A stretch of DNA of 64,000 bases, taken from positions 5,146,001 to 5,210,000 of the forward strand of contig NC_092040.1 of assembly GCF_003086295.3 (NCBI RefSeq), given 5' to 3'. Position 1 is the first letter of the stretch; every line of letters begins with the position of its first letter. Source of the DNA: Arachis hypogaea (lineage: Eukaryota; Streptophyta; Magnoliopsida; Fabales; Fabaceae). This document shows, piece after piece, positions 34,301 to 47,162 of the stretch. The notes below the pieces were generated by a model, which saw nothing but the letters and a program-made list of their open reading frames with translations, did not search any database and had not been told where the DNA came from. A program made the translations under genes and the position numbers.

Positions 34301-36038
34301 TCAATAGGAACATATATTCTGGGAGCCTGATTTTTTTTCCTTCTCAAAATGCTGACCACTAGGAGCAAGTCTTTTATATGTTGCTCTTCTACTAGATTTA
34401 CTTTTATTAGTGGGTTGTTCTTGTGTATGGGTTGAGAGTATAGGTCCTATTTAAACTTATTGTGTTTCAATTACTGTAGTTTGCTGTATTTGAATTTGGA
34501 ATTAGATTTTTTGTGGTGCTTGAGTTTAAGAGGCTGTCACTTCTTCAAGTTGGGAGTTGAATTGTGGTTCAAAAATGGACTGTGGTAGGGGAGTGGTATT
34601 TATTTGTTGATTGGATTGTTTCTTTCTTGTGGTTCTACTTTTAGGCTTAGGCTGTTGTTGGATTTTGGTCCTTGTTTTGATTTTTGGCTGTATCTGGGAT
34701 GTGGACTTTAAATCAGGATAAGATTGTGTTTGGGAATTGGCATTTGAGTGTTTGGGTTGTGGTTCGGGCCTTGGTTAGGATATAATTTTTGGTTAAAGTT
34801 TAGACTGTAGTTGAATTGTGGGAGTAATTGGGTTACAACCATCTATTTTCCTCTGAACTTTTTGTTGTGCTTTTGTTATTCTAGGTGAATTTTTATAAGT
34901 GAAATGTTGCTTCTTAGGGGGTGGGATCCTCATCTTAGGAATTCGGGTCAACTTCTTAACAGGTGTCTCTTGTGATGTAGGTGGAGTTAAAGGTTGGGGG
35001 GTTTCCATATCCAAATCAACCAAACTCAATTAGATTACCCACAGGGTAATCAAAGTAAATATGCACTTTTTTTTTATTATGTTTCAATATCCAATTATAC
35101 ATTCTTATAATAGCATTCTCTTTCCTAATCATATTTAAATCACCACCATTCATTCCCAAGTCCTCAAATAACTAGTACATTTTACCAAATTTTTCATATC
35201 CTGTCCATGAATAAACCATCCATAAAAAATATATTGAAAGTATCTACATTAACCCTATTAATCTCATTTTTTAAATTTTTAGAATAAACCAAATTGAAGT
35301 TCGAACCTCTCTCCAATTTACCTATATGATGATACAAAAGAATAATGTGAGTTATCATTTTTCTATAAACATAAATATCAAAACCAATCAATAAACCCTC
35401 TAAACTATCCATCCATTTCATATTAAAAATCAACAAAAATGAGTTCAAAAATTTTACTATTATTATCATGAAAATAATAACCGATGTAGCCAAAAATAGT
35501 TACTCAATCTTTCACAGTATTGGAGAAATGGTCGTGAGTGCGTATTTTTGTTATTGCTGAATCGTAAATAAACCACTCTCACTAGTTTCACACCAGACCT
35601 TATCGCTGGACCACCTTCAAAAGCACGTTGACTAATAAAGATTCCTTGCAATGATAGCTTACATTGATGGAAGGATGAAAGACGATAATGACGCTCGTAG
35701 AAAACAACACATAAGCTCTCCTAGGATTTTTTTTTTATTGGTTTGTTTGGGATTCTGGGCACAGTAAGGACACTCTTTTTTTAATAATTTTATTTAATTT
35801 ATTTTAAAATTAAGAAATAAGTAATATTCCACTTTAAATTTTCTAACAAAAAATAAATAATACCAAATCACTAATGTATTTGTCACGTGTACATGACATT
35901 TAACAGGAACGGAACTCTTCTAACGGCAGGTTAGTTTTGTTCATCGTTAATCATTTTTAGTGTGTATATTGAAATTTCGATTCTATCGTGTATATTTTTG
36001 TAACCCAAAAAATATTTCATACATACTTTTGTCTATTT
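31365..36038 (-). mobile_element. Degenerate autonomous MULE with about 285-bp terminal inverted repeats
   Basis: Left arm 31365-31653 (AAATAGACAAAAATAC...) and right arm 35753-36038 are inverted copies sharing TTTTGGGTTA, GAAATTCCAATATACACAC-like and ACGATGGATAAAACTAAC-like blocks at roughly 80 percent by eye. The interior reads, on the minus strand, as pieces of a plant Mutator transposase with many stops. No clear target duplication was read; the similarity may extend 15-20 bases beyond these coordinates on each side (AATCCTTTT / AAAAGGAATC). Confidence 0.75.
33600..35493 (-). pseudogene. MULE transposase, decayed
   Basis: Minus-strand fragments in order: an N-terminal domain (35493-35200) with HHIGKLERGSNF and INRVNVDTFNIFFMDGLF; a Pro/Lys-rich linker (35029-34793); then, in shifting frames near 34060-33780, VKTFVNEHVCGRRYKNIS, DKLRYQPTMTCGEAETW and REFSVHIHSKKI, typical of MULE transposases between the FLYWCH-like zinc region and the catalytic core; and near 33700-33530 CARSTTDQQFKAVMKNVKKI and NIQTWEYLNKIDLKSWT. 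The catalytic DDE core cannot be followed. At least a dozen stops and frameshifts exclude a working enzyme. Confidence 0.75.
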
Positions 36039-37680
36039 ACACTTTTTTAGAAAAGGAATCAAGAAAGTGATAATTAGTGTTATTTAAACGATTCTTAATT
36101 CGACAGTCGACAATTTTTAGATAGTGTTTGACTGAGACTTATTATTGTGTTTGGTATTCAGAGACACTAAAATTTCATTTTGAGACACAAAATTTCAATC
36201 TATTAGTATCTTCAGAAAGTGAAGACACAAACGACTAAAATTTTTAGAAAAAAAGATTGAAACTTTAATAATATTTTTTTTAAAATGTTCTTATTTCATT
36301 ACTATATTTATTTTGAACCAAATAGAATACTAAAATATAACTCAATCATGTATATTTTATACTAAATATAATAGAAAAATTTAATTTATTCTCAATTTTC
36401 CAATCTCTATTTTTTAATTCCTGTCTCTTAATTGATTTTTTTTAATACAGTCTTAATATTTTTCAAAAAATTATTAAATTTTCATATAATTATAATATAC
36501 CGTAGATTTGATAATATATATTGAATAATTATTAATTAACAATATGAGATTTAAAATATGATTTATCGTTAATTTGCATCATTAGATAGAGTACAATGAA
36601 AAATCAATAATTTCTCCTACTTGGATCTATGGTCTACGGAGCCTTGAATGTGCTCCTTGCACATTAGATAGATTAAATTTCATAATAGAGATTAATAAGA
36701 AGTCAACCAAAAATTGTAGACGTTAATAAATAATAAGAAAAAGACCAATCTACTTCACCGTTAAAATATAACCAAAATTTCTCATAAGAGTACCAATTAT
36801 GCTACATAAAATTAGTCATAACACTAATTATTTATATAAAATATATATTAAAATATATAAATTAAACAGTACATACATATATATATAGTAATAATTAATT
36901 TAATAATTAATTAATAATGTATACGTAATATTTTGTAAAAATATTGGAGGTTGTTATATGATATATGTGGAGAGATATCTATGAAGCCCTTCAAATTATT
37001 TTGCTTTAATGGTCATATTTACTTCATTCAAGGATTAATGGTATTATTTATGTTCTAAAAATTGGATCAAATCGGTTAATTTGACTGAGTTAACGAGAAA
37101 TTGACTATTAAACCGGTCCAATTAGAGTAAAAATTGATTGACAATAAATTAGTTAAAAAATTAGTTAAACAATCAGTTAATTAGTTAAATTTGTCTAATT
37201 TTTTAATAATTAACTGATTTAAAATAATAAAATATAAAAAATATTTTTAAAAATTTATATATTTTTTATATAAATATATTATTTTATTATATTCGATTCA
37301 ACCTCAATTAAATCTTCAAACCTTTAAATTTTTAGTTTTATCTATTGATTATTAATTTTATCTTCAGAATTTTAGTATTATCATCACATTATCGTGAGAA
37401 TAAAATTTAACAATTCTGCTTAATAGTTATCTACTATTTTTTCCAAGAAAATAAAACTAGAAAAGCTTATTGGATGTCTTCATTTTTGTTTAGTCAGATC
37501 AATTAGACACAATCTAATTTACATCACAAATTCATATACACTATAAATTTACACGTCTAATATTTAGAGTTTTTATTTACTACTTAACTTCAGCCAAATT
37601 TTAAACTATAATGCAGCATATATATTAAAAAACATATAATTATATCGCATATTAAAAAACATAACATTTGTCATTAAATT

Positions 37681-37815
37681 AAAAATTTAATTTTAATACA
37701 CTGGCAGTATAAAAATAGTTACATAATTATATAATTACATTTATTTTTTTAGATAATTATTTATACAATCAATATAAAAAATAATTATTTTTATTAATAT
37801 AATATTACATAATTA
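37681..37815. repeat. Partial MITE, copy 3 of the three-copy family
   Basis: Shares TTTAATTTTAATACA at the left and the internal blocks ATAATTACATTTATTTTTT and ATCAATATAAAAAATAATT with the copy at 2073-2273. The right terminal repeat is missing or decayed. Confidence 0.6.
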
Positions 37816-38032
37816 TATATATAGTCACCAAAAAAAAACATCAAAACTAAAGTAAAGTCTTAGCTAGCCATCTTCATTTCAACGGACCCCAATGCATGAT
37901 ATGATAACTTGGGTCAAGAGTACGTAATCCTGAAATCGAGCATGAGACCACGACATAAGAAATAGCTTCCATTGGGCTTTCACAATGTTGTTACCCATTG
38001 GAAAAGAAATTGGCCCTGTATATATATAAAAA

Positions 38033-38400
38033 AAAGGTAAAACATATTTTTTATTTCTGAAAATTGTTAAAAAATTTTAAAATATTTTTAAGTTTTATTT
38101 TGTTTTAATTTTATTTTAAAATTTTTTTATTAGTATCAAATATATTTTTAACAACTAAATTTAAAAACAAATTAAAATTAATCTAACTATAATGCATGAT
38201 AAATATGTTTGATTTATTTGTATTAAAAATTGTTCTTATGAAATTATTCCTGAATGTCATAATTTTTTTTAAAAAATTAGTTGTTATAGATAAATTTAAT
38301 ATAAAAAAAAATTAAGACAAAATTAAAATAAAATAAAATTTAAAAATATTTTTAAAATTTTTAATAAATTTTAAAAATAAAAAATATACTTTATCTTATA
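38033..38400. repeat. Foldback MITE, about 370 bp
   Basis: The left end AAGGTAAAACATATTTTTTA mirrors the right end (reverse complement AAGATAAAGTATATTTTTTA). Inverted similarity continues about 90 bp through TTTTATTTTGTTTTAATTTT. Confidence 0.65.
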
Positions 38401-39117
38401 AAAAAACGAGGGATATTGAATGCTAGTCATCATGCTCTAATTTTAGGGAAACAACGAGGTTCGAAAAAGAATGATACACTTGCTAGGATGGAGTATTTTT
38501 TGTAGACCTAAATTTTAAGGGGTCTTAGCTTCAAAGATTTTAAAGTTTTTAACTTTGCAATGTTAGTAAAATAAGGATAAAAAGTGATAATTAAGTCACA
38601 CTCTCTGATTTATAAGGTGTATAAGAATAAATATTTTAAGTTCTCAAATTTTTTAAAAGCAGAAGCCGAGAACAACCCATCTTAAAATTGGCGAAGTATT
38701 TTGGAGAATAAAAAAGTGCTAGAAAAAGAAATCCTATGACAAATTGGCAGAAGAAACTCAATGGGTCTTCTATGAACCTCAAGATTAAAGATGTTGTCTC
38801 ACTCTTTTAAGACCTTTACTCTTCTTCTTGTAAGTTGATTTATTTTTTAGTGGAACATTTTCAATACTATTATTCATTTGATGTCCAAATATGAACGGTA
38901 AATTTATTTCTAAGAAAATAAAATAACTATACATTTGAGCTAACAAAAAACCTAAATTTAAACCAATTAGAAAACAATAATCTGATTTTAAAATACTAAA
39001 AAGCTCTTATAACAAACGAGTTTAGGTTAATTAAGTAGTTAATTTATTTGTCCACTTAAAACTTTAAATAAATATCATTGATTTAAATTTTCTTTTGTTC
39101 ATGCACCAATTTATTAA

Positions 39118-39272
39118 GAATAATGTTATATATCTAAATTTTTTTGTTAACTAAGTTTAACAAAATTAATTTAACATAATAAAAATTAGTTATAATTAGT
39201 ATTATTTCAAGATTTATTATTTAATTTGATTGGACTTAATTTATAAAGAGATTTTGATGTATAACATTATTC
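39118..39272. repeat. Foldback MITE, about 155 bp
   Basis: GAATAATGTTATATATC at the left is inverted at the right (GATGTATAACATTATTC). The arms extend about 60 bp with moderate matching. Confidence 0.65.
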
Positions 39273-39821
39273 ATCTATTAACTAATAGCGAATTCTTAAA
39301 TTGAGTTTCGATTTGCGACTAATTGAATTTTTGTCTGCAAGATTGAATAATATTATCAAAAAAATACACTTGTAATAAATTTTTTTTTATCTCTGACCAT
39401 TTACTCCAAGAAAAAGATAATGTTTTAGAATAAAAAAAATCTCTTATCTGAATTTTTAACCATTCAAATAATTAATCTAAATAATTCTTTAGATAACCAT
39501 TCACAAAATTTGGTTATACTAATTATTTAAATAGTTAAGATCGATTAAAAAATTTTAAATTATAAAAGACTATTTTATCTTTGAAACATTACGATCAAAT
39601 TTTGAAAAAATATTTTTTTAACTTTAAAAAGTAAAAATTTAAATTTCATTTTAAAAAATTAAAATATCCTTTTGGTTCATTTTAAATAGACTAAAATATT
39701 CTTTTAAAATCAAAATTATTTAATTTGTCTTAAAAATTTAATTTTTTTTAAAAATAACTAAATATCCCAAAAAAATATACGCAGTAGCTTTAAATTTGAA
39801 AGACAAAATGTGTTATTAGCA

Positions 39822-41330
39822 TAGTTTTAAAAATCGAACTGGATCGGTCAGTTCAATTTGGTTAACCGGAACCGGTCACCAAACTGATACGAGTGAATCT
39901 ATAAATCGTTTGACAGAAAATTGGTTATAGAATCGATCGAACCGGTAGTTAATCGGTGAATCGATAAAACGTCTGTTTTTTGGAGGATTTTCGGTTCGAA
40001 AATAAACCCTCCAAACGACGCCATTTTATCCTTAAAAAAAAAGAAAAATTGTAAAACGTCAAAACTGAAAAGTCTAAACCCTAAAGACCTAAATCAATCC
40101 CCGTAAGGCCGTAACCCATCTTCTTCACAAACTCATCTCTCCTCTTTTCTCTGAGAATCGCGCAGCCACCAATCACGCAGCCTCCGCATCCTGCCGCCAC
40201 CGCATTCTGTAGCCACCACAGCGACGGATTTGACCACAGCAGCCCCACCGCGTCGTTGTCATCGCGGAGCTCGCCTTCTCTGTGTTTGCCGGTGTCACGT
40301 TCTCTGTCGTCGCCGTTGCTCGCTGCCGGTAAGTAATACTCTGTTCCATGTTTTGCACTTTGCAGCCATCTCCTCGACATCTGCTTCCTGCTTTGTTCCA
40401 TGTTTTTGATTTTCTGTTCTGATTTTTTATTCAAGTGTTCATGATTTTTTTAGCTGAGGTTATTATTTGCTGAGGTTATTAATTTATTTTTGCTGAGGTT
40501 ATTTTTTTCTGTTCTGATTTTCTGTTCAAGTGTTCATGATTTTTTTTGCTGGGTTAGTACTTGTTTGCTGAGGTTATTAATTTATTTGTTATTCTATTCA
40601 TGATTTGGTTGCTGAGGTTATTGTTTGCTGGTTTAGTAATTGTTTGCTGAAGTTATTGATTGCTGGTTTAGTTTTATTGTGGGGTTGGCTGAGTTAATTT
40701 TGTTCATAATTTTCTGTGGGATTCGCTGATTTTACTAGGGAGTTTGTTGATTTAAGTTTTACTGTGGAGTTTGTGGAGTTTGCTGAGTTTTACTAGTGTA
40801 GACGAGGTTTCTATCAACTTTGAGAGGAACAAGACCAGGATATTGATCAGAGTTTACGCTTTTGAATTTCTTGTTGAGATTCTGTGCAAAAGGTGTGTCA
40901 TTTCTAGCAGGAAGTTGAAGTTGAGGAAAAGAAGGGATCAGTGTTTGAGATGCCTTTATATTGGAATATAGTTGTGATGATTTTATTGTCAACTAAGATT
41001 GGAGCATCCATAAAGACCCTTTGCAGCCATGAAGTATCTGCTTGGAATAATGTTCACATGAACTAAAACATGTGGTTTGTTATAGTCCAATTAATATGAA
41101 ACTTATGGTGAATGGTTTTGTTAAATTTTGATGGATGATAGTTGGTGTTTTATTAAATTATGATTGATTATGTTTTTTTAAATATTTAAAATTATATATT
41201 TAATTTTTAATAATTTTATTTAATATTAATTAAACCGATTGAATTTCGGTTGAATTTCGGTCGAATCACTAAACCAATCATTCTATTAGTTTATTGACCG
41301 GTTCGGTTCTCGCAATGTTGGTTATCAATA
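39822..41330. mobile_element. CCGG-rich hAT-like non-autonomous element
   Basis: The left end (TAGTTTTAAAAATCGAACTG, then GGATCGGTC, AACCGGAACCGG, ATCGAACCGG) and the right end (TTGACCGGTTCGGTTCTCGC) carry inverted GAACCGGTC-type motifs. After the left end comes ACGACGCCATTTT, AAACCCTAAA and a GC-rich leader-like tract with a GGTAAGTAA donor-like site (40329). No transposase frame is visible. Type and exact ends are uncertain; the resemblance to 17285-17760 is direct. Confidence 0.5.
40440..40680. repeat. Degenerate tandem TTTGCTGAGGTTATT repeats
   Basis: The unit GCTGAGGTTATT recurs at least five times at variable spacing, mixed with two copies of TTCAAGTGTTCATGATTTTT. It lies inside the hAT-like element. 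Confidence 0.7.
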
Positions 41331-42789
41331 GCGGTGCAAAATGGGTTAGTCGTCCCATTCAGTCTTGCCTAATGAGGCGGTATCAAATTTTTATCCTATT
41401 TTATTTAATGGTGGATTAATAAGTTAGTGAGTCAAGCCCACCAATTTTTGTTTTCATATTTTTTAAGCCATTAAATATTAAAAATATATATAATTTTATA
41501 AATATTTTAATATCTTAAAATTTTTTTTTAAAAAAATTATAATTGTTAAATTCATGAATTTTAAAATTTTTATAATTTTAAATATCTAATAAATATAATT
41601 ATTAATTAAGTTTTTTAAAATAAAATCATAGAATAATAAGTTCAACAAATAAGCATGTTCACTCTTTTAAAATTCATTAAAATTTATGAATTAAACATGC
41701 AAATTAAACAAACTTTTTTATTACGACGATTTCAAATTTTTAGTTCGACCTATTTTTACTTTTATTGTCAAATTATACAAATCAATCTGACGAATTTTAG
41801 TTCATTTGCCACTCTTAGTGCTGATCAGGTTCAAATTGGAAACATAACGAATAAATAAGCATCAAAATATGAAGTCAAATTATTGCCACACACATTTATA
41901 CGTGTTTACTTCTGGAGTGTAAAGAAAATAAATAGGCATCAAAATATTAAGTAATATGCCAAACTCATTTATACCTGTCTACTTCTAGCGGTTGTAGGCA
42001 GCAAACCAACGGCTTTTCTGAGTTCATTGATTAATGGTAATTCTTGTAGTTTTTGCTAGGGTGATTTTTGTTTTTTATTATAAAATAATTAAAATTAAAA
42101 AAATAATATTTTTTAACTAAGTTCAATACTTATAAAAAATTTATTTGATGAACTTATTTATCAAAATAATCCATTTTTAATGCCCCTAAAGATTTATAGG
42201 ATAAAAAATTTCAGATATAGCAAAAGAACCACAACAAAAATAGATTTTAGATAATGTCAAAGTACTTTTACGTTTTAAAATTTTTTGAACATTTCTCTTG
42301 TAATAATGGCAAAGAAATTATAAAGAATGTTTTTGATAATTTACTCTTGATAAAATTATCAAACTCTCATGGTTAAATAAAATAAATAAATAAATAAATC
42401 TTTGATCTTTTTATCTCTAAATATTTAAGTATTTTAAAATTTAAAAATATATTTAAATATTTAATTTTTTAAAATTTAAACATATCGATTTCTCATGTTA
42501 ATCAAACGTGATTTCTAGTTGATACGAATACACACATATAAAATTTTTTAAAATAGAATAAATTAAACTCAAAAATTTATATATTCAAATTTTAAAAAAA
42601 TTAAAAATTTTCAAATATTTAAATGTTTGCAAACTAAAATCTCAGCATCAATTTATCCTTTTTTCGAGTAAAAAAAAAAAAAAAACAGCCACCTAATTAC
42701 CTAAATAAAATAAATGCTTGTAAGAATTTGTATTTGTAAGGCTGAGCATAGCCACACAAACTCACACTCACTCACACCTGCAACCTGCA
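41331..42789. other. Upstream region of LIL3
   Basis: AT-rich DNA without a supportable gene. The last 70 bases before the ATG (CACACAAACTCACACTCACTCACACCTG) are CA-rich and look like the LIL3 leader. No clear TATA box was identified. Confidence 0.5.
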
Positions 42790-44081
42790 ATGGCTTCCTT
42801 TTCTCCTCCAACTCACTTCCCAGCCACAACTTCCACTCTCACCAACCGCCGCAATCCCGTTTTCCTCACCACTCTCTCACACACCAACAACTTCTCTCCC
42901 TTCAAGTCTTCACTTATCAGTGAAGCTGCCACTGAACCATCCCCGTCGCCGGAGCAGGGCAATGGCTCTGTTGCTGCAGTAGCGCCGACCACCACAAAGG
43001 TCCCGGAAGTGAATCCTTTTGGAGACCCAAGATGGGTTGGAGGCACGTGGGACCTCACCCAGTTTCAGAAGAATGGCAACACTGATTGGGACTCTGTTAT
43101 TGATGCTGGTAACTTAATCAATTTTAATTTCTAGTTAGTTTCATAACTCTGACTTGTTAAATGCTGAAATCTAAATGACCCTCATGATTCTCCTCCAATG
43201 CATGCTGCCAACTGCAAAGAATTTGGATCACTAGCTGAAATTTCTATCTGCTAGTCAATACTTTCTTTTGCTGGGTTCCAAGTAGAATCTGATTTCAATT
43301 TGTTGTGTAACATCTTTCAAGTGAATCTTTTTCAGTAACATCTGATACTACTTGTTCAAAGATTGTGTAATGTCTAATATGTCCTTTTTCTAGATTACTC
43401 TGAAGCATTGGAGATCTATTAGACTATAACAAACAAGATCATATGTAAACATGTTTTGAGTTTTGAGAATGATATTGTTAGCCATAAGAATTGGAGTTTC
43501 CTTGTCATATATACATGTCAGAAACTTGTTAAGATTCGCAATTTGATAGAAGATGTGGTGTTCATATGTTGTAGTTTTTTTTTCTAATAAATTGTTTTCA
43601 GAGGCTAGTAGGAGGAAATGGCTTGAGGACAATCCGGAGTCATCCAGTAACGATAACCCTGTAGTTTTCGACACCTCCATTATACCTTGGTGGGCATGGA
43701 TGAAAAGGTTCCATCTCCCAGAAGCTGAGCAACTTAATGGTTAGTACTTAGCACTTGATTTCGATGGGATAAAGAAGTTTTTTGAGCCAGCATGATTATA
43801 GAAATCTTTGCTTTTCCGAGTTTCACGCAGGTCGCGCTGCAATGATAGGATTCTTTATGGCCTATTTCGTCGATAGCTTGACCGGAGTTGGCCTAGTCGA
43901 CCAGACGAATAACTTCTTTTGCAAGACTCTTTTGTTCGTAGCCGTTTCCGGAGTACTTCTGATCCGAAAGAATGAGGACATTGAAACTCTTAAGAAGCTG
44001 TGGGAAGAGACTACATTCTATGACAAACAATGGCAAGCAACTTGGCAGGATCAGAACTCAAACACTCTCAAACAAGATTAA
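42790..44081 (+). CDS. LIL3: Light-harvesting-like protein 3, chloroplast
   Basis: Thylakoid protein that binds chlorophyll intermediates and stabilises geranylgeranyl reductase and protochlorophyllide oxidoreductase in chlorophyll synthesis (known for the family). Exons 42790-43108, 43602-43739, 43831-44081, 708 bases, 235 residues. Residues 1 to about 45 are Ser/Thr/Pro-rich with few acids, as in a chloroplast transit peptide. The conserved [11 protein letters not shown] follows at about residue 78. Exon 2 holds [20 protein letters not shown] and [16 protein letters not shown]. The LHC chlorophyll-binding motif [12 protein letters not shown] spans the exon 2/3 junction and begins the first membrane helix; [17 protein letters not shown] is the second. 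No disruption seen. Confidence 0.94.
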
Positions 44082-45547
44082 TGGATTTGATTCTTTTGCA
44101 GTTCCCTTTGTCTCATGTTTTTCTTAATGCAGTACTGTTCTGATCTGTTTTCTTACTTTTCATCTTAATGAAGAAGAGTGAAGCATGTTTCTGTGTTTTC
44201 AAGTTAAAATCTGTGTTTCTTGTAATAGAGTGACTCCTTTCTTAGACATGTGCAAAACTAATTAACAAACAAATTGCATTGTCTATTAGAATTTCAGCAT
44301 ATCATACATATCTCATACTAAACAGCAAGCTAAACTTTTATTGTAATCTTCCATTATCTATGAGAACATTTGCTGCTTCTATTATAATCTACACTTCTAC
44401 ATAAGCAGCATTTTCCCTTCAACACCATGCAAAATTTAGGTAAATCTCTTGTATAATTTTAAAATGTTCTTGTAGTCAAGGAATAGCGGCAAAAGGGAAA
44501 ATCTTTGAGTGAACTGGCAATATGTACTTTCTCCAATTTATTTGGGAGGGGGATTTGGAAATATTGAACCAAGAAAAAAAAAACTTTTTATTTCACTTCA
44601 ATGCTAATCATTAAGATAGAATATATGAAACCTAAATTTGGTAGGAGGGGGGGAAATATTAATACAGAAGTGAAAATTAAATAAAGCATCCTATCATAAG
44701 TAAAGATATTTAGGCATGTTGATGTGATGTTTAGAAAGATGAACAATTAAATATACGGATGAATAAGGAATGGAAATATAAGAAAGAAAATTAGGACAGT
44801 ATCTATTATTGAAAAAAGATTATATAACATGCAATGAAAAATAGAAGATCTAAAAAGATAACATACAAAATAATCAAAAGAGTTTCATATATAATAGACT
44901 TCATTATAAATATGATATATGATAAAACACAATGACACTATTTAATTCATATACTTCAACTCACCTGAAATCGGTAAGAAGTAAATTGTAGGAAAGGGAA
45001 ATTCTTGTATGAACACACCAATGGCCAACTGAATAGACTTTCAGATACTTGTGACTATATATGGTAGTCAATACTTAATAGTAAGCATAATGTCATATTT
45101 TGAGGTTGTCAGTACTTGTGACCAATAACAGAAAGGTTATCGACCAAAAGAAGAAAAAATGACGAGAACATCATCTTGTTTTGTGAACAAGCTAAGCAAG
45201 TCATTTGGGATATTATCTGTGATCAGGGAATCCAAAGAGATGAAATCTGAAATAGGATGCTTGCACGTCTCATTATTAAAGGATGATGTCTATGCTAATG
45301 AATCTTTTGGATTACTACATTAATCTGCTTCTTAATTATTACTATTCTATAATTAAATTTAGGATTATGAGGTTTAGTTTCTCATTGTGACAAGTGGATA
45401 TATATCCGTAATAATATAATATTATGATGGACCACCCTATATATTCTCAAGTTAAATTTCTACACTTTATTTTCTTTATTAATTATGTTATGGTTTATTG
45501 TGAGAACAGGTTTACAAATCAGATTAGATGATTATATATTGACCCTT
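44082..45547. other. 3' flank of LIL3 and intergenic DNA
   Basis: The first 150-200 bases are likely 3' untranslated sequence. The rest is AT-rich with no gene found. Confidence 0.5.
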
Positions 45548-46240
45548 TTGGTGTAAGAGGTGTTATTGATGGAGCTGCTATAGTGTACTTCAGCTACATA
45601 GGCAGAAGAAATCAAAGACGCTTCAAAGAGCCTCCCTATTGCTTTATTGCCTAATGGCTCTGTCTCTTTGCTTCATGCTTCCTTACAACAAGGTTAGCTA
45701 GCTACAACTATGAGATTAATTAGATTGATTTAGAAATGTAGCAATTAATTTAATTAGATATCAGATAAAGCATCATATTCAATGGCACTGAGAAGGATAG
45801 GATGTGGTGGTAGCCATGTTAGGACAAGCCAGATATTTGTGTGTCATAGCAAGGACTCGTTTGCTACCTTCTTGGTTAGCCAAAGTGCACCCTTCCACCG
45901 CCACACTCTTTTTGGGTAAGCAAAATAATTTCTTACACTTCATGGAAATTCAACCACCAATGGTGGGGCCTTCCATTGTTTTCCAACACAAGATGAATAA
46001 TAGTAATAGTAGTAATAAGTAATAACAATAACATGGTGCCATCATCATCATATCATGCGACCATGTTGATTATTGTTATTGGTATTTGCCATTTATGCCT
46101 TGGCCAGCTGCTATGTCAATCTTCCTTAATGTTTTCCTAATGACCACATTGAAGATCCTATCTTACCAAAGGTTTGCTATATGGGCATGTTTTATTACCA
46201 TGTTCTATGTTCTCTATGGTATTCATAACACTTATCATTA
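45548..46240 (+). pseudogene. Cationic amino acid transporter (CAT) pseudogene
   Basis: Scattered frames encode consecutive parts of a plant CAT (APC superfamily plasma or vacuolar membrane permease): FGVRGVIDGAAIVYFSYIG (45557 on), EEIKDASKSLPIALL, CLMALSLCFMLPYNKV (to about 45692), VVAMLGQARYLCVIARTRLL then PSWLAKVHPSTATLFLG (45807-45917), and WPAAMSIFLNVFLMTTLKIL then SYQRFAIWACFITMFYVLYG (46101-46222). The pieces lie in different frames with large internal losses and an AATAGTAGTAATAA insertion-like tract near 46000. The N-terminal half is absent. Not functional. Confidence 0.82.
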
Positions 46241-47162
46241 GGAGGAGAATGAGAAAGTTGAAAGTGATGATAAGTGAATTCAGGCACTTGCAACTTAGAA
46301 TTACAAACCAAGGCAGGAATTCAAGTGGTCTCTGGTTGAAGTGATCGATGGAATAAAGCACACTTATTAATTACATCAATTAGTTGCCACTTAATTGCAA
46401 AAACAGAAAAAAAAAAAAAAAAGAATGTAGCTGTAGCACGTACAAATTAGTATTTTGTATATTAAATAGAATGTGATTTATTGAATATTATACTATATCT
46501 AATAATGAAATTAGCTAAAGGTATATATGAACTTAATAATTGAGGGAAAAAATGAGTATAAATAACATACATCTCTTTATGCATATGTACGTACATTGTG
46601 TGAAATATAAATACTGTATTCATATTAGAGATATAACTAGTAAAAAATCTATGTAATTTCAGCACCTATGAGTACTATAAATGATATAAAAAGTTCCTTG
46701 TGTATTCACAATTTTCACACCCTATATAATATAGCTGCAACAAGCAAAGTAGTATTCATAGAAAGCAATATGATTATGAGTTATGACACCATGAGTAAGC
46801 TTTAGCCTTCAAGGATCTTGCACCGGATGACTGTTTAAGGAAGATAGTTATTGATACCAGCTGTGGTAGGTGGGGAAGGTAGGGAATTTCACAAGTCAGG
46901 GCTTAGAGTCTATATGGTTGATCCTTGTAGGATTTCATATGATCATATCACTTGTCCAAAAGGAACTAAGCAAACAATTATTAACAGAATTATAATAGAA
47001 TATTTAAGTAATACAATATTTTAAATTACAATCGAATAATGAACATGACACGAGTAAGAACGAGAAAAATTTTAATAATTTAATGACCCATTTTCCACCA
47101 ATGGGAAAGACCTTACAAACCGACTTGAATAAAATTGTTGAAAGCTTTGTACAAATGAATTA
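46241..47162. other. Intergenic interval between the CAT remnant and XPF
   Basis: AT-rich DNA including a poly-A tract at about 46407-46423. The last 100-150 bases next to 47163 are presumably the XPF 3' untranslated region. Nothing else seen. Confidence 0.5.

Larger units (their letters stand above)
36061..39820. other. Gene-free AT-rich interval
   Basis: No gene. It contains foldback elements at 37681, 38033 and 39118 and, at about 37060-37150, a decayed CCGG-rich stretch (ATTAAACCGGTCCAATT) related to the hAT-like elements at 17.3 and 39.8 kb. Confidence 0.55.

Noticed and set aside
40081..40434. 117-codon minus-strand frame
   Set aside because: Lies in the GC-rich leader-like part of the hAT-like element; composition (Arg, Gly, Trp) suggests chance reading of the antisense strand.
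42813..43058. Minus-strand frame overlapping LIL3 exon 1
   Set aside because: Antisense shadow of a well-supported coding exon.
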